Made by a program: the position numbers and the translations under genes
Shown here: piece by piece, positions 44,673-55,820 of the stretch
Numbering within the stretch: the stretch's first letter is position 1
How the letters are laid out: each line of letters starts with the position of its first letter
The notes under the pieces: generated by a model
Told to the model about the DNA's origin: nothing
The model's database searches: none
The model's input: only the letters and a program-made list of their open reading frames with translations
Assembly: GCA_030765055.1 (NCBI GenBank)
Contig: CM060947.1
Coordinates: 224,556,625 to 224,620,624 of the forward strand
Source: Mantis religiosa
Lineage: Eukaryota > Arthropoda > Insecta > Mantodea > Mantidae
Length of the DNA stretch: 64,000 nt
Direction: 5' to 3'

Positions 44673-45578
44673 ATGTTCAATAAATTGGGAAAGGTAAAAT
44701 AGAAATGGATAAGGAGAAAAAGTAGATAGCACATAGAGATTGAGGAGAAACAGGCATTACAAATTCACTAACATCAGGGGCTAAGTGGTTGTAGAGTTAC
44801 ATTGAAATTATTACTACAAATGCGTGTAAGTGGTAAAAGTATATTACGGTCGTTAACAGCAGTACAATATAATAACAGCCATTTTCAGAGCTAAATAGTT
44901 CTCTGTTAATCAACCTAAGGCAGTTATAACCATTGCACGGTTTGTCACACCAGTAGCTCCGAATTCTCATCCATCTCCCATATCATTATGAAAACGAAGC
45001 ACTGCCTTGTCCCAGATGATTCTTGAACCTTCTCAAAGCCCTCCCTTCCAGAAATGTGGTTGCATAATGTACGTCTCTAGTGATATTGCGAGAGACGTGT
45101 TAAAAACACTTGCACACATCGATCCAGTGCATTTGCATAATGGGAAAGATGTAGAGGTCCGTGGCACTAATGAGAACGACCTCCTTCTCAATAGCCCATT
45201 CATCTGTTTATACTGGGCCACGAACAAACAGTCCAGCGAAAATGACTTGCAGCACAATGGGGCATTACGAAAATACCAAGACTAATAGAAGTAATGAGCA
45301 AAAGTATACGCTACATTCACATCCCTCTATTCTCACTCTAGTACAAACTATTCTTATAAAGGTTGTTTCCTCTGTCTACTTTCCGATGCACTTCCATTGC
45401 AGACTTATTTCTTTGCAAATACGACACACCAAGATTAAAGCCACGTACATCTGTGAAAAGGGATTGCTATGTGATGGCTTTCAAATTCCATGCCCTTTGC
45501 ATGACTCCAAGGTAAACAAGAAACTTATTTATGAACGCACTTTAACTACGTGGCCCTTAGCGTCCTATTAAGCGTGAC
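44673..45578. other. Unrecognised ORFs on both strands
   Basis: 45007-45285 plus (92 codons) and 45257-45033 minus are both open over the same 220 bp, and another plus frame runs 45161-45571. None has a motif I can name. The GC content is somewhat higher than the surroundings. It may be part of an unclassified element. Confidence 0.3.
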
Positions 45579-45822
45579 TTTTTTTTTTATTTCACGTCCG
45601 CCAACGTTATGTCATATCGGACGGTGAATGAGATGGGTGAAATGATGCTCAAATGTATCCAGGGTGCATGGAGATTAGAGTTACCCGACATTCGTATTTT
45701 TAGGATAAGAAAAAAACCCCGGAGAAAACCTTATCCAGGTAACTCACTCTGACCGAGATTCGAACTCCGGATATCTTGAACGCGAGGCAGACATGCTACC
45801 ATCTACGCCACCGAGGCGGGCC
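45579..45822 (-). mobile_element. SINE family B, full length
   Basis: Minus strand; T tract at 45580 is the A-tail. Head GCCCGCCTCGGTGGCGTAGA, anticodon arm CCTCGCGTTCAAGATATCC. Confidence 0.92.
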
Positions 45823-46676
45823 CAGAGTTATTTAGTACAGGTTGAAGTACTTATGCTTATCAAATGTAAACGGTAGAGAAAGGTGGAACGAAAATCTAAT
45901 CAATAAATTTAAAGAATATTCATTAATTTGTCTCTCTACAGTTTGCTACTTGCATAGTTAGCTGCAATGTTCCACGAGATAACTCAGCCCTAATGTCACT
46001 GGTTCAGTCAGCTTGCCTCTCGCGGGTTTCAGCGATAGACGGCTGAAGTTGAGCGACTCTCACAAGGTGAAACGTTTCGGTCCAAAGTGATACAGAGAAT
46101 CGTTTTCCAGCGTTGACGCTTGGATCGTTCGCCCCTCTGGGAGAAAAAATAAACCAGGAAACATACACAGCGCATTGCATGCTGAGCACAAAGCCTACCA
46201 TTCAATAGTTGAACTCTCGGCAACAGACCCAACTATACATAGCTACTGACAAATCCCTCAGCCTTTACAATGCATTAAAATTAACAAATAAAGCGAAATC
46301 ATATTATAATAGTTATTATGTGTCGTTTTACATAACTTTTTGCACATTCTTTAACAAATGGTTGTCACTAAGCTTCTTCATTCACTTCATGTTGATTGAG
46401 ATAAACGTTTATAAGAATGTTTTATTACACATTTCCTTATAGGTACAATGGAATAGGGGTGTACAGTAGGTTTAAGAGATAGTCAAATTCTAAACGTTTA
46501 TGTGACGGTTGTAAATGTCATTTTCGTGGCATGACAAGCGGGGGATCTGGTGCATTATATTGCAATCTACAATCTACTAGTTTTTAAAACGTCTATTTCT
46601 TTATCTAAAATACAAAAGTTCATGAAAATGCCTATCTTAAACTTGTATTTTAATAAACATCGTAACAACCATTTGG
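45823..46676. other. No recognisable feature
   Basis: Short ORFs on both strands at 46004-46232; nothing identified. Confidence 0.4.
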
Positions 46677-46680
46677 AATG

Positions 46681-46737
46681 ATATATATATATTCCATATA
46701 TTATATATATATATATTCCATATATTATATATATATT
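46681..46737. repeat. TA-rich minisatellite, two 29-bp units
   Basis: ATATATTCCATATATTATAT occurs twice in tandem within TA runs. Confidence 0.85.
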
Positions 46738-46925
46738 AAAATTCAATACTCTTTGCATTTAATCGAAAAACTGAATATCGACAGAATAAAACAATGACAT
46801 AACTATTGATAATGAATATCACAGAAATGGATTATGAATAAAAAATTTAAACAAAGAATTTCTTTAAGAGATGCGCCTTTGTGGTGCAGTACGTTTTTGT
46901 CTGTGGTTTAAATTTTACCAGTTAT

Positions 46926-46929
46926 ATAT

Positions 46930-46968
<39 letters not shown>
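46926..46968. repeat. TA microsatellite
   Basis: ATAAAATTATATATA followed by a TA run of about 28 bp. Confidence 0.93.
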
Positions 46969-46974
<6 letters not shown>

Positions 46975-47503
46975 CAGCAAATTCTTTCGTAATGAATATG
47001 ATTTCAAGTGGTGCTCCAAGAAAATTCAATATATACTTCTCTTTTGTCATGTAAATACCACTAATACGTGATTCTTTTATCAAACTCGTTAATTTAAGAC
47101 AACAAAAATGTCTCACGCAAAGAGTAATTTGGGATGGAGAGTTTCCTTAGAACATTGTTGGGTCAAGGGTTTAAAATAAACTTAAATTATTTCAAATTTT
47201 AGTCATGATGTTCACACATGTGATATCTTTAAAAACACCTATTTTGGCTTGATCGGTTGAAATACGTTCTAGATAAGTGGCTCAGAAAATATAGGCTAGC
47301 GGTAGGAAAAAATAAAACACGCCAATTTCGCAATTCCGTTATATTTTTAAGAGTTTCCGTGTCGAAGCGTGGTTTTACATCTCTTTGCACTCATAGCTAA
47401 TACTAAATTGTAACAAACGATGGCTTGTGTTAATAGTTGTGTTATTTCTTACTTCTACAATCGATTATGCTCAAGTTGTGTCTAGACAATAACACTGGGG
47501 AAC

Positions 47504-47506
<3 letters not shown>
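46969..47506. other. No recognisable feature
   Basis: AT-rich only. Confidence 0.4.

Positions 47507-47531
<25 letters not shown>
47507..47531. repeat. A tract
   Basis: Uninterrupted run of about 25 A. No element was identified upstream. Confidence 0.9.
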
Positions 47532-47534
<3 letters not shown>

Positions 47535-47829
47535 ATACCCCAAACAAAACAGGCAAATTCTTATGTAAACTGATCTGCTGATTCCAAAATTGCCCCTCAA
47601 AATGCTGTAAATCATAACGTTTTTTAGGTATTCATAATTTTTTATGAAAACTTACAGAAATGCGATGTGATAACTCATATTTGATTAATTGAAAATAATA
47701 AGTATTTTATTGCCAAATAACATTGAAAATAATAGTAATTATTAATTATTATTATTATTATTAAAATAAATAAACACAAGATAATGATGAAAACCACATA
47801 CCTGAATTATCTCAGAAGTGTTTCACTGT

Positions 47830-47836
<7 letters not shown>

Positions 47837-47879
<43 letters not shown>
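47837..47879. repeat. Long T tract
   Basis: About 43 T in a row. On the minus strand it is an A-tail joined directly to the pseudogene that follows. Confidence 0.95.
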
Positions 47880-47880
<1 letters not shown>

Positions 47881-48466
47881 TATTGACATGTACTCTCCCG
47901 TTTGAGGAACCAACAATATTCTCCCAACATGGCTGAATCCCAGCGACCCTGGTAACGTCTTTCCATCTCAGAAATGTCGTGGTGAAAACGCTCGCCTTGC
48001 TCATCACATACAGCTCCTAGGTTTGTAGGGAAACTATCAAGGTGAGAGTGCAAAAAGTGGATTTTAAGTGACATACGGCAACCCATTTCTTTGTAGCTCC
48101 TTAATAGTTCTGAGACTAAAGTTTCATAATTTTCTTCTTTGTTATTACCCAGGAAGCCACCACTGATTTAAATGATTTCCATGCTGCCAGTTCAACACGA
48201 TTAAGCTTTGATTCAAATACACTGTCTTTAAGAAGTAGTCTTATTTGAGGACCATTAAATATACCTTCCTTCAATTTAGATTCACTTATTTTGGGAAAGA
48301 TACTTCTTAAATACTCAAATACACTTCCCTTTTTGTCCAAACCTTTAACAAAGTTCTTCATTAGCCCGAGCTTTATGTGAAGTGGGGGGAGAAGAACTTT
48401 GTTTGGGTCTACTAGAGGCACATACTTAACACTGCTTGCTCCAGGGGTATAGTGTTCCCTTTTCCC
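47880..48466 (-). pseudogene. Unnamed arthropod repeat protein, copy 1
   Basis: The minus-strand frame from 48466 reads HYTPGASSVKYVPLVDPNKV, then LLPPLHIKLGLMKNFVKGL, IFPKISESKLKEGIFNGPQI and ELAAWKSFKSVVASW to a stop at 48116. After a shift, MGCRMSLKIHFLHSHLDSFP, then LGAVCDEQGERFHHDISEME and RYQGRWDSAMLGEYCWFLKR run up to a 43-base A tract. I know this LHIKLGLMKNFVK / FLHSHLDFFPxNLGAxSDEQGERFHxD family as a high-copy, uncharacterised arthropod protein, probably of transposon origin; its function is unknown. One frameshift and a missing C-terminus make this a pseudogene. Confidence 0.75.
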
Positions 48467-50239
48467 CCACTATTTCACTATAAAATGCTTGTAAACTTAA
48501 TTTATTTTGAATTGGGCACACCCATGTAAATACGATTATTATAATAGACTCTAAAATTAATTTTACTGATAAATCTTACGTGATGGAAAATTTATTCTAG
48601 TTATTTCGAACAGTATTCATATTCCTTACAGGTATAAACATATTATTTAATAATAAAATGGCTATTATTTTAAATTAAGTCAATATGAGTTGGTATCATA
48701 CCTCATTTCTGTAGTTTTATATGAAAGAATATGAATAAGAGTATCTCAAAAACGTTACGTGATACAGCATTTTCAGATGCGTTTTGGGAATCAGCGAGTC
48801 ATTTTGCATAAGAATTAGCCTATTTTGTTTCGGGTACAAAAAAGTGTTCCCTAGTATAATTTAAAGTGGATAATGGAATCATTTTCTTACTTTATATAGT
48901 ATATACTTACAGTAAGTGAAGTAGTACTGTATTCCATAGAAAATTCGTTAGTAATATTTCACGGAAGTACACGTTTTGGGACTCCCTAAGTCAACCCAAG
49001 AAAAACATTATTAAATAAAATATCTGTGTGTGCAAACGTCTATGTGTCTATTTTGAACACTTTCAACAGTGTGACTAAAAACGGTTAAAATGTCAGCTTT
49101 TTACGATGCGACATGACATTTATAAGATGGCTAACGATTTGGACTAGAAATTACATCCCCAAGATAACTTCAAAATGAAATGCATCATTTGAAATTTCCG
49201 GGGAACGTTTCTAAAGAGCTCTTCAATCTGATAAACTTTTGTATAACTAGTAAACCGTAAGATAATTGAGTAAATCTTGTCAAACAAAAATGCAAATATT
49301 TAAGCACAAATTTATTCTTAGTACAACATTTTTGTGCACCAAATCATTTTCAAGATAATCTATGTCATCTGACTGAACTTTCAAATACTAGTTTTGCAAT
49401 AAGGCAATTTCTGCGATGATTTATCTCGATTAAAATGCAATAAATAGAATAATACGGTTTTGTAAATAATAGTTTGCTCAATAATTGGTGGAGAAAATAA
49501 TATTAATGTAATAGATATACCTTTTTTATTTATTTTTCTTTATTTCGCTAAACTTCCTTGCCTATGATCGAAAGAGTCTTGTGTTTCTTTTGCAACGGGA
49601 ATCTGCTGGCATTAGAAACAACAACAAAAGAAAATGGATAAGCGTGCCGCACATATGCCTCCTTTATTTCCAAGAGCCTTGTCTCAACTTCTAACATCTC
49701 CACATTTTAGACAATAGCGTCCTGTGTGACACCAGAATGGGTCTTACTTTGTTCTATAGAAGGAGGAACTTCCACTCCACTTCCTTCAGAACGGTCTGGA
49801 GGAAGTTTATCTTAGTCTTCCAACTCGTACATCAAGGCAAAGTTCAAACACGAGCACATAGACCACTGCTGCACAGAACATTGCGTCTCTGCAGCTTCAG
49901 GGCTGGATGTAAGGCACCTCATGTAGCTTGCTCAAGATATTTGTAAAAAGGCGACCTGAATATTCGAGTGCTGTTTAAAGGAAATTGAGAGATCAGAAAC
50001 AAAAAATGAAGAAAAAAGCAAAAGAAGCACGTTTGAGAAGAAGGCAGGTGGAGATCGATCACTCCATCGACATACTCGATGAAGACAACACAGCACACAA
50101 ACCAGAGGAAGATCAACTTTTCTTTAATAAAATCATAAGTAAATGCATATTACGAACTTGCAGTTTCATTGAGTTTAAATGCATTACTGCGCATATACTG
50201 TTCTTGTTTACTTATAAAATCTGTGATAAATTGTTATTA
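48467..50239. other. No identified gene
   Basis: AT-rich. The plus ORFs at 49737-49946 and 49985-50120 (basic, Lys/Glu/Arg-rich) may be the upstream part of the LINE relic at 50240, but carry no recognisable motif. Confidence 0.35.
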
Positions 50240-50800
50240 GTATCATTATTAATTATCTTAAGCTATGCAAATATGCAAATATATGTAAACATTAAATCGG
50301 ACACATTACGTTTTATAGATGATGCATCATTAGTGTCTCCTTTAAATGATGAATTGTAATATTGAGCACACAATTTAAACAAAACTGATATAAAGATAGA
50401 TATAATCCAATAGTAAATACAGAATAAATTAGAACAGACGTCTACTCATGGAAAACTCTTTATAAGCAGTCAAATTTGTTTAGATAAAGGATATTGGACG
50501 GAGTAAATTCATTCAGCTACCTCGGGTGTAAATTAACATATTCTGGACATCTTAAACAAAATCTTTAATTTAAATAAAACCATGGAAATAAAAAATACAG
50601 TAATTAAATCCGTATTAGTGGAAAAAATCGTAGCCTTAAACTTTACTCTGACAGCGAGGCATGCATGCACTTCACAGAAACCAGAATTAATGCTAGTGAA
50701 ATGAAACGTTACTTGGGATACATAAAGCGCAACGATGTGATGAACGAATTACAGTTAGTCATGAAGTAAATACAAGAATAATGTAGATCTAAACGGTTAA
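50240..50800 (+). pseudogene. LINE reverse transcriptase relic
   Basis: Plus-strand pieces: TLRFIDDASLVSPLNDEL near 50310 stands where LxFADDxxLVxxxxxEL should be, so the catalytic F/YADD has decayed to FIDD. VNSFSYLGCKLTYSGHLK at about 50500 is the thumb motif; ETRINASEMKRYLGYIKRND at about 50690 matches the C-terminal block seen in the 38 kb LINE (IQSAEMNFLRKTKECTRLDR). Many stops between. Probably the same clade as 38290-39300. Confidence 0.65.
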
Positions 50801-51302
50801 AGGACGTTAATTAAAATAAAAGGAAAATAAAATACAAAGAAACGGAATAACTGAATTCTTAATTTTCGACGAATGAGTTCCCAAAGCCATGATTCGTTAT
50901 CACGTAACAGGGAAAACATCTCTGGCTGTCCAAGAGAGAGCTGTACGCAATTATCTGTGAGATTATAATACATCATTAGCTCTAAGATTTATACGGAAGA
51001 AGAATCAGCACATTTAAGCCAATTAAGAGGAGTTAAGACTATTAGACTCCCAATCATTACAAGTGTGTAATCTGTATACAAGTATTAATGAGGGGTTGCT
51101 TTTCTACGGCACATACATGATATTCCAGTTAGCATAATTTGCAGAGCAATCTCTTATGTTTCCAAAACTACTGTACAGGATTAAAATTTTCAGTAAATCA
51201 AAGTCCTGAGTATAAAAGCGTAGTTTTGTATTGGATCGATGCGCTTAAACATTTTATATATTTAGCAAATTATAACCAAGGTTTAAAGCTACAAGAAAGG
51301 TA

Positions 51303-51908
51303 CAAGGGGCGTCCAGAAAGTCTGTTCTGGTTCAATTTATCTCCGCTGCAGCGCTGCGATCGCAGTTCAGCACATGCGTGGTAGACGCTCTGTATCAAGG
51401 AGAAGAAACGTGTGCAACTGTGAGATCGCTGTCAGCCACGTAAGCTTTGTTGTACTAGTTTACAATGTCGGTGTTGATTGAATCCCGCCACTCGTGAAAT
51501 CAGATCAGTGATTCGTTTTCTGAATGCTAGGAAAGTGAAACCAATTGAAATTTCTCGGCTATCAAAAGGATTTGTGTTTCTGCACGAAAACGCACGACCA
51601 CACACTGCAAATGCGACGAAAAACATCCTGCAGGGACTTGCCTGCGACGTGTTTGACCACCGCTGTACAGCCCTGACCTCGCTCCTAGCGACTTTCATCT
51701 GTTTTTGCATCTCAAATCTTTCCTTAGGAGTCAATACTTCAACAATGACGAAGAGCTGAAAGAAAATGTTTCCAACTGGTTGAAGACACAGGCAGCAAAC
51801 TTCTATGAAGAAGGTATACAAAAACTTGTGCCTCGCTATGACAAATGCCTGCAAAATTTCGGCAGTTATGTGGAAAAGTAGTTTAAGAGTTGTAGAATTT
51901 TGTGCAAT
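51303..51908 (+). pseudogene. Mariner element, core-deleted, 3' end lost
   Basis: The left end CAAGGGGCGTCCAGAAAGTC follows TA at 51301-51302. The coding part begins TREIRSVIRFLNARKVKPIE and then jumps to KGFVFLHENARPHTANATKN, so most of the DNA-binding half and the first catalytic Asp are gone. The second Asp is replaced by Glu (HEN for HDN). A frameshift near 51662 leads into YSPDLAPSDFHLFLHLKS, with the third Asp, and the frame then stays open to FGSYVEK and TAG at 51880. No right terminal repeat was found: repeat Q begins where it should be. Confidence 0.85.
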
Positions 51909-51909
51909 A

Positions 51910-52349
51910 AATATTTTTTTTTTACTTTACTCTGTAACTGTGGTGGTTAATCGGAATCTTACTACATTATTCTCTTAGCTCAAGACATATTCTATAAATA
52001 GTATAATGTAATGACTTTTATTTTTTATTTACAGTACTTTATTACATCGAAAGTTAAAAAGCTAGAATTATAAGGCTTGTGGAAGGCGTCTTGCAGTATC
52101 AGCCACTGTCTGTTCAATTACAATATAGATTGTTAGTGATACATTACACTACTACATGTAGAACAATAGTAGAATACAAAAGCATGGGAACTTATTGTCA
52201 TTAATTTCTACTCAGTTTACAAATGTTTAGCTCACTGGTTTACAGAGATCGCAAATATAGCACTGATATAGGCCTCAGAATATCTTCCGTACGCTAAGAG
52301 CTACACGAATCACCTTCAAACACTCAGAGCAGACAAACAACTGAAGAGA
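51910..52349 (-). repeat. Repeat Q, copy 2, first part
   Basis: Inverted match to 11350-11790. The 10-base T tract at 51917 corresponds to an A-tail at the end of Q. This part runs to CAACTGAAGAGA (52338-52349), where a SINE C interrupts it. Confidence 0.88.
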
Positions 52350-52530
52350 ATGAATGAATGTGTAGTGTTTAACGCCCGCTTTTACTACATACGGCACCGC
52401 AGGTGGTGACACTGATGATACGTGAGATGAAGATGAAGCACCGGTGGAATGAGATGGCGGGGGAAACCGGAGGACCAGGAGAAAACCGGCCCCAGCGCCG
52501 TGTTGTCCACCACAAATCTCACTTTGCGGT
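52350..52530 (-). mobile_element. SINE family C nested in repeat Q
   Basis: Minus strand. Contains the family body from ACCGCAAAGTGAGATTTGTG to the end AAAGCGGGCGTTAAACACTA; the tRNA-like head is missing (5' truncation). The exact 12-base duplication CAACTGAAGAGA flanks it at 52338-52349 and 52531-52542, and the uninterrupted version of the target is seen in Q copy 1 near 11365. Confidence 0.95.
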
Positions 52531-52542
52531 CAACTGAAGAGA

Positions 52543-52610
52543 GGAAGAAGATATCCGACTATAGCGCACGTGGATATACAAGCTTGCTACTGCTTACTTG
52601 AATCCCAAAT
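52543..52610 (-). repeat. Repeat Q, copy 2, remainder
   Basis: GATATCCGACTATAGCGCAC, then AGCTTGCTACTGCTTACTTG matches the reverse complement of 11307-11360. Confidence 0.88.
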
Positions 52611-52732
52611 TTGCAGTGAATCAGTTAAACATTGATAAACAAATGTTGTTCTCCGTTTGTCATTTAAAAACTAAAGAATAATTGTTTTTATTTATTATAT
52701 ATCGCTTTAGATGCATGAGCATTTCGCGACGG

Positions 52733-53030
52733 ATCTTTTTTTTTTTAATTTACGTCCTCCAACGTTGTCATATCGGATGCTAAATGAAACAGGTAAAATG
52801 ATGCTCAAATGAACCCAGGGTCCATGGAGCTTAGAGTTATCTGACATTCGTCTTAAAAGATAAGCGAAAACCCGGAAGAAAACTAACCAAGGTAACTCAC
52901 ATTTGCCGAGATTCGAACTCGGGAACTCTTGTTGTGACGGAATTGTTAGGAGACTACTCCAATCATCCTGGTTGGTCCAGGAACTTGCACCCAAAATCTC
53001 TCAAATATGAGGCATAGTTGCTACCAAATG
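52733..53030 (-). mobile_element. SINE family B with interrupted tRNA-like head
   Basis: T tract at 52737 is the A-tail. The body is normal to GAGATTCGAACTCGGGAACT. About 65 bases (TTGTGACGGAATTGTTAGGA onward) are then inserted before CTCAAATATGAGGCATAGTT, the remnant of the anticodon arm and A-box side. The insertion separates the two promoter boxes. Confidence 0.75.
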
Positions 53031-53261
53031 AGCAATCGAAATTGGTTCGATAAATTTTATACATTCTCCTGTTCATAAATTATAGTCTGTGCTATATCAA
53101 TATTTAAGGCATTTCCTTTATGCTACATTTAACCTCTAAGAGCACATTGCTGGCTTGTTATCTATGCAATAATCGAATGCGGTTCATTCGCTTTACAGCG
53201 GTGTTAATTTTTGGACTGATATTGCTGCTGAGTATTATAACATACATCCATTCACATTCTC

Positions 53262-53400
53262 ATTCCTAGTTCCAGACTCTGAAGAGGATGAAGAATAATC
53301 CTGGCTAAGGAAAAATCCCCAAATTCAGCCAGGTATCGAACCCGAGGGCTTTAGATTTGAGCAGAGTACTATTATACCAAAAAAGGCAGTATTTAAGGAT
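53262..53400 (-). mobile_element. tRNA-like SINE fragment (family E)
   Basis: Minus strand has CGGGTTCGATACCTGGCTGA, then TTTGGGGATTTTTCCTTAGC. The B-box followed by a pyrimidine-rich body is SINE-like and unlike families A-C. Single decayed copy. Confidence 0.55.
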
Positions 53401-54318
53401 TTATTCTGTGTTTACGGAACAGAAAGACAAAGTAATAATAAGAAAGAAGTCCTCCAAAACAGCCAACATACTTAAAAGTTAGTAAACTCCTGACATAATA
53501 GTATTTCTGTCGCAAATTTTAAACAACAGCCTAACTCTTCTGGCGAATGAATCAGGCAAGAAGTGAGATATTTCGACTTTCTCCTGTATTACACCTTCCG
53601 GTACATAGAGTAAGTGTTGCGTTTTACCCAGAATTACGCATTAGATTTCAACAATTCATATTCTTAGAGACTCTAGGCCAAAGAAGTTTAAAAGAAGGTT
53701 TCTGTGTGTTTTGCCAGTCTCTGAAGGCATAACTCAACACTTTGTATTAAGTTCAGCTTCATAGAAGGGTGCGACTAGGTATTTTAAAATATCCCTCCAT
53801 CCCAAAACATCTTTTCGTAGAATATTTTGTGACCGCTTTTATTGCCAAAATGTTCTAAGAATTTGAACTACTATATCATAGGTTTAGGATAGTTTCATGT
53901 CATTATTGTGACAAATGAAATACATAAACTTGAACTTTCTTGATATAGCCTCTGAAGTGCTGACATTTTAATTGATTTTTTCCTTAAATGGTAAGCCATG
54001 ACTGAAAGACAAAATCATTTACAGAATAAAATGTAACAGTCATTAAAGCATTCAATATATGTCAAAATTTGTTTATGGTTAACCATTTCCAGAATATTTA
54101 TTTCTTTTTGGTGTGAATGTTTTGATTACACTGGGCAACAAAAATAATGTTTGAATCTTTCGAGTACTTCATGAGGCAATTCCTACTAATTTTGGGCTGA
54201 GAAAAACAAATATGACAATGAAAAATTTCTATTAGCTCTATTTTATATGATATATACAAGGTGTAATTATTACATATTAACGGATTGAGAGAAAAGGATA
54301 CATTTTAATCACATAAAT
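53401..54318. other. No recognisable feature
   Basis: AT-rich; one 61-codon ORF at 53547 of no known type. Confidence 0.4.
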
Positions 54319-54795
54319 GCTAACAACAATGAAAGTGCATTTGATTTTTTAACTGGTAATTACATGCTAAGAGTTCTAAATTGCTGGAAAAATACTTCGC
54401 AGATAGTCGTGTCTGAAGAGAATCATATGGTGATCTATTGACTTCGTCGTCTTTTAGCTTGCCTCTTGTGATGGAGTTCCGCAGAATCCCTATACAATGA
54501 CCAACAGTAATCCGCAAGCATTACTTCATTCCAACGGCCCTGATATCTTTGATCCATAACAGAAATGTGTTGATGGAATCTCTACCCATGTTCATCACTT
54601 ACAGCTCCACAACTAGGAGGGAAAAGTCTAGGTGGGAGTGGAGAAAATGGACCTTAAGGGACATGCTGCATCCAAGGTTACGGTACTTTTGCAAGAGCAC
54701 TCTCACAAAATATTTGTAGTTGTCATCTGCGATATTTTGACAGGTGTGCCAACTCCCAAAAAGAATTCCCCCCAAATTTAAAATCTTCATTTTAA
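54319..54795 (-). pseudogene. Unnamed arthropod repeat protein, copy 2
   Basis: Minus-strand frames: KYFVRVLLQKYRNLGCSMSL, then KVHFLHSHLDF, then after a shift SDEHGERFHQHISVMDQRYQ-like residues near 54560, and DSITRGKLKDDEVNRSPYDS towards 54400. It aligns with the second half of the 48 kb copy (MSLKIHFLHSHLD, EQGERFHHDISEMERRYQG) and extends farther at the C-terminus. The first half (LHIKLGLMKNF) is absent. At least three frame breaks. Function unknown. Confidence 0.7.
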
Positions 54796-55607
54796 AAAAT
54801 GAAATGTCACTTTATCTTCAAAACAAGGGCTAATCTATCATTTTTATGATGATTCTTTAATTCAGCAGATTGAAATAGATGTAAATTCACTACTTTTAAG
54901 CCCGAAACATTTTCATTGTTGCCCAGTGTTATAGTCCTCAATTGGAAATCGCTATTGTTTTTTATTTTGGTCACACATAGAGAATGGAGTAACAAAGCCG
55001 TCACATTACAAAGCAAATCTTAAGATTTGACTATCGCTTAAGCATACTTATTCTTCTACTCTAATTGTACATTTAACAAAATATATAATAAAGTATTTAT
55101 AATAATATAAGAGCAGGCTTTTGTAAGTATAGACAAGTTCGTGTGATGTTACAAAGAGAACTGTGTGCACAACTCTTGAACTAAAAAGAATTGACCATAC
55201 GATAGAAGTTTTAGTCTACGCTGTGTGCGTCAAATGTGGAATCTATTTGAATAGTTTATTTTGATGCTGGAGAAAGGCATTCCAGTGAGTAGGATCTATC
55301 TCAAACTAGAGCGATCCTGTTGTAAATAAATGGGCTGAAAGGAGAGCGATTTCAACGGAACTCTCTTAGGTAACTGACCGGTGACTGGTGAGGAAAATTC
55401 ATGGGTGTTCAGAGATGATTCCCTACGGGAACCGATTAACAGCCCGAGAGGGTCCATTCAAGTATCTTTATCTCTGTCTTTGTCACCTCGTATGTGTATG
55501 TTTACAACAAGGCAGTGCCAGTTTTAGACAGATTATAAAATGGAATCGAATGTTGCAATACAGAGATTTACTATCAAGCTGGTCCACAATTAATCTATAC
55601 TTCTTTT
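54796..55607. other. No recognisable feature
   Basis: AT-rich; nothing identified. Confidence 0.4.
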
Positions 55608-55820
55608 TGTAATTTACGTCCTGTAACGTTAAGTCATATAGGACGACGAATGAAATGGGCGAAATGATGCTCAAATGAGTCCGGGGTCCATGGAGCTTAG
55701 AGTTACCCGACATTCGTTTTTCAGGATAAGTTATTAGGTAACTCGCCCTGACAGAGATTCGAACTCGGGACCTCTTGAACGTGAGGCAGACATGCTACCA
55801 TCTACGCTACCGAAGCGGGC
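55608..55820 (-). mobile_element. SINE family B, nearly full length
   Basis: Head GCCCGCTTCGGTAGCGTAGA, B-box GAGTTCGAATCTCTG; a small deletion removes the CCGGGGTTTT stretch (GGATAAGTTATTAGG remains). 3' side TTTACGTCCTGTAACG. Confidence 0.9.

Noticed and set aside
46934..47116. ORF ending in Ile-Tyr repeats
   Set aside because: Produced by the TA microsatellite.
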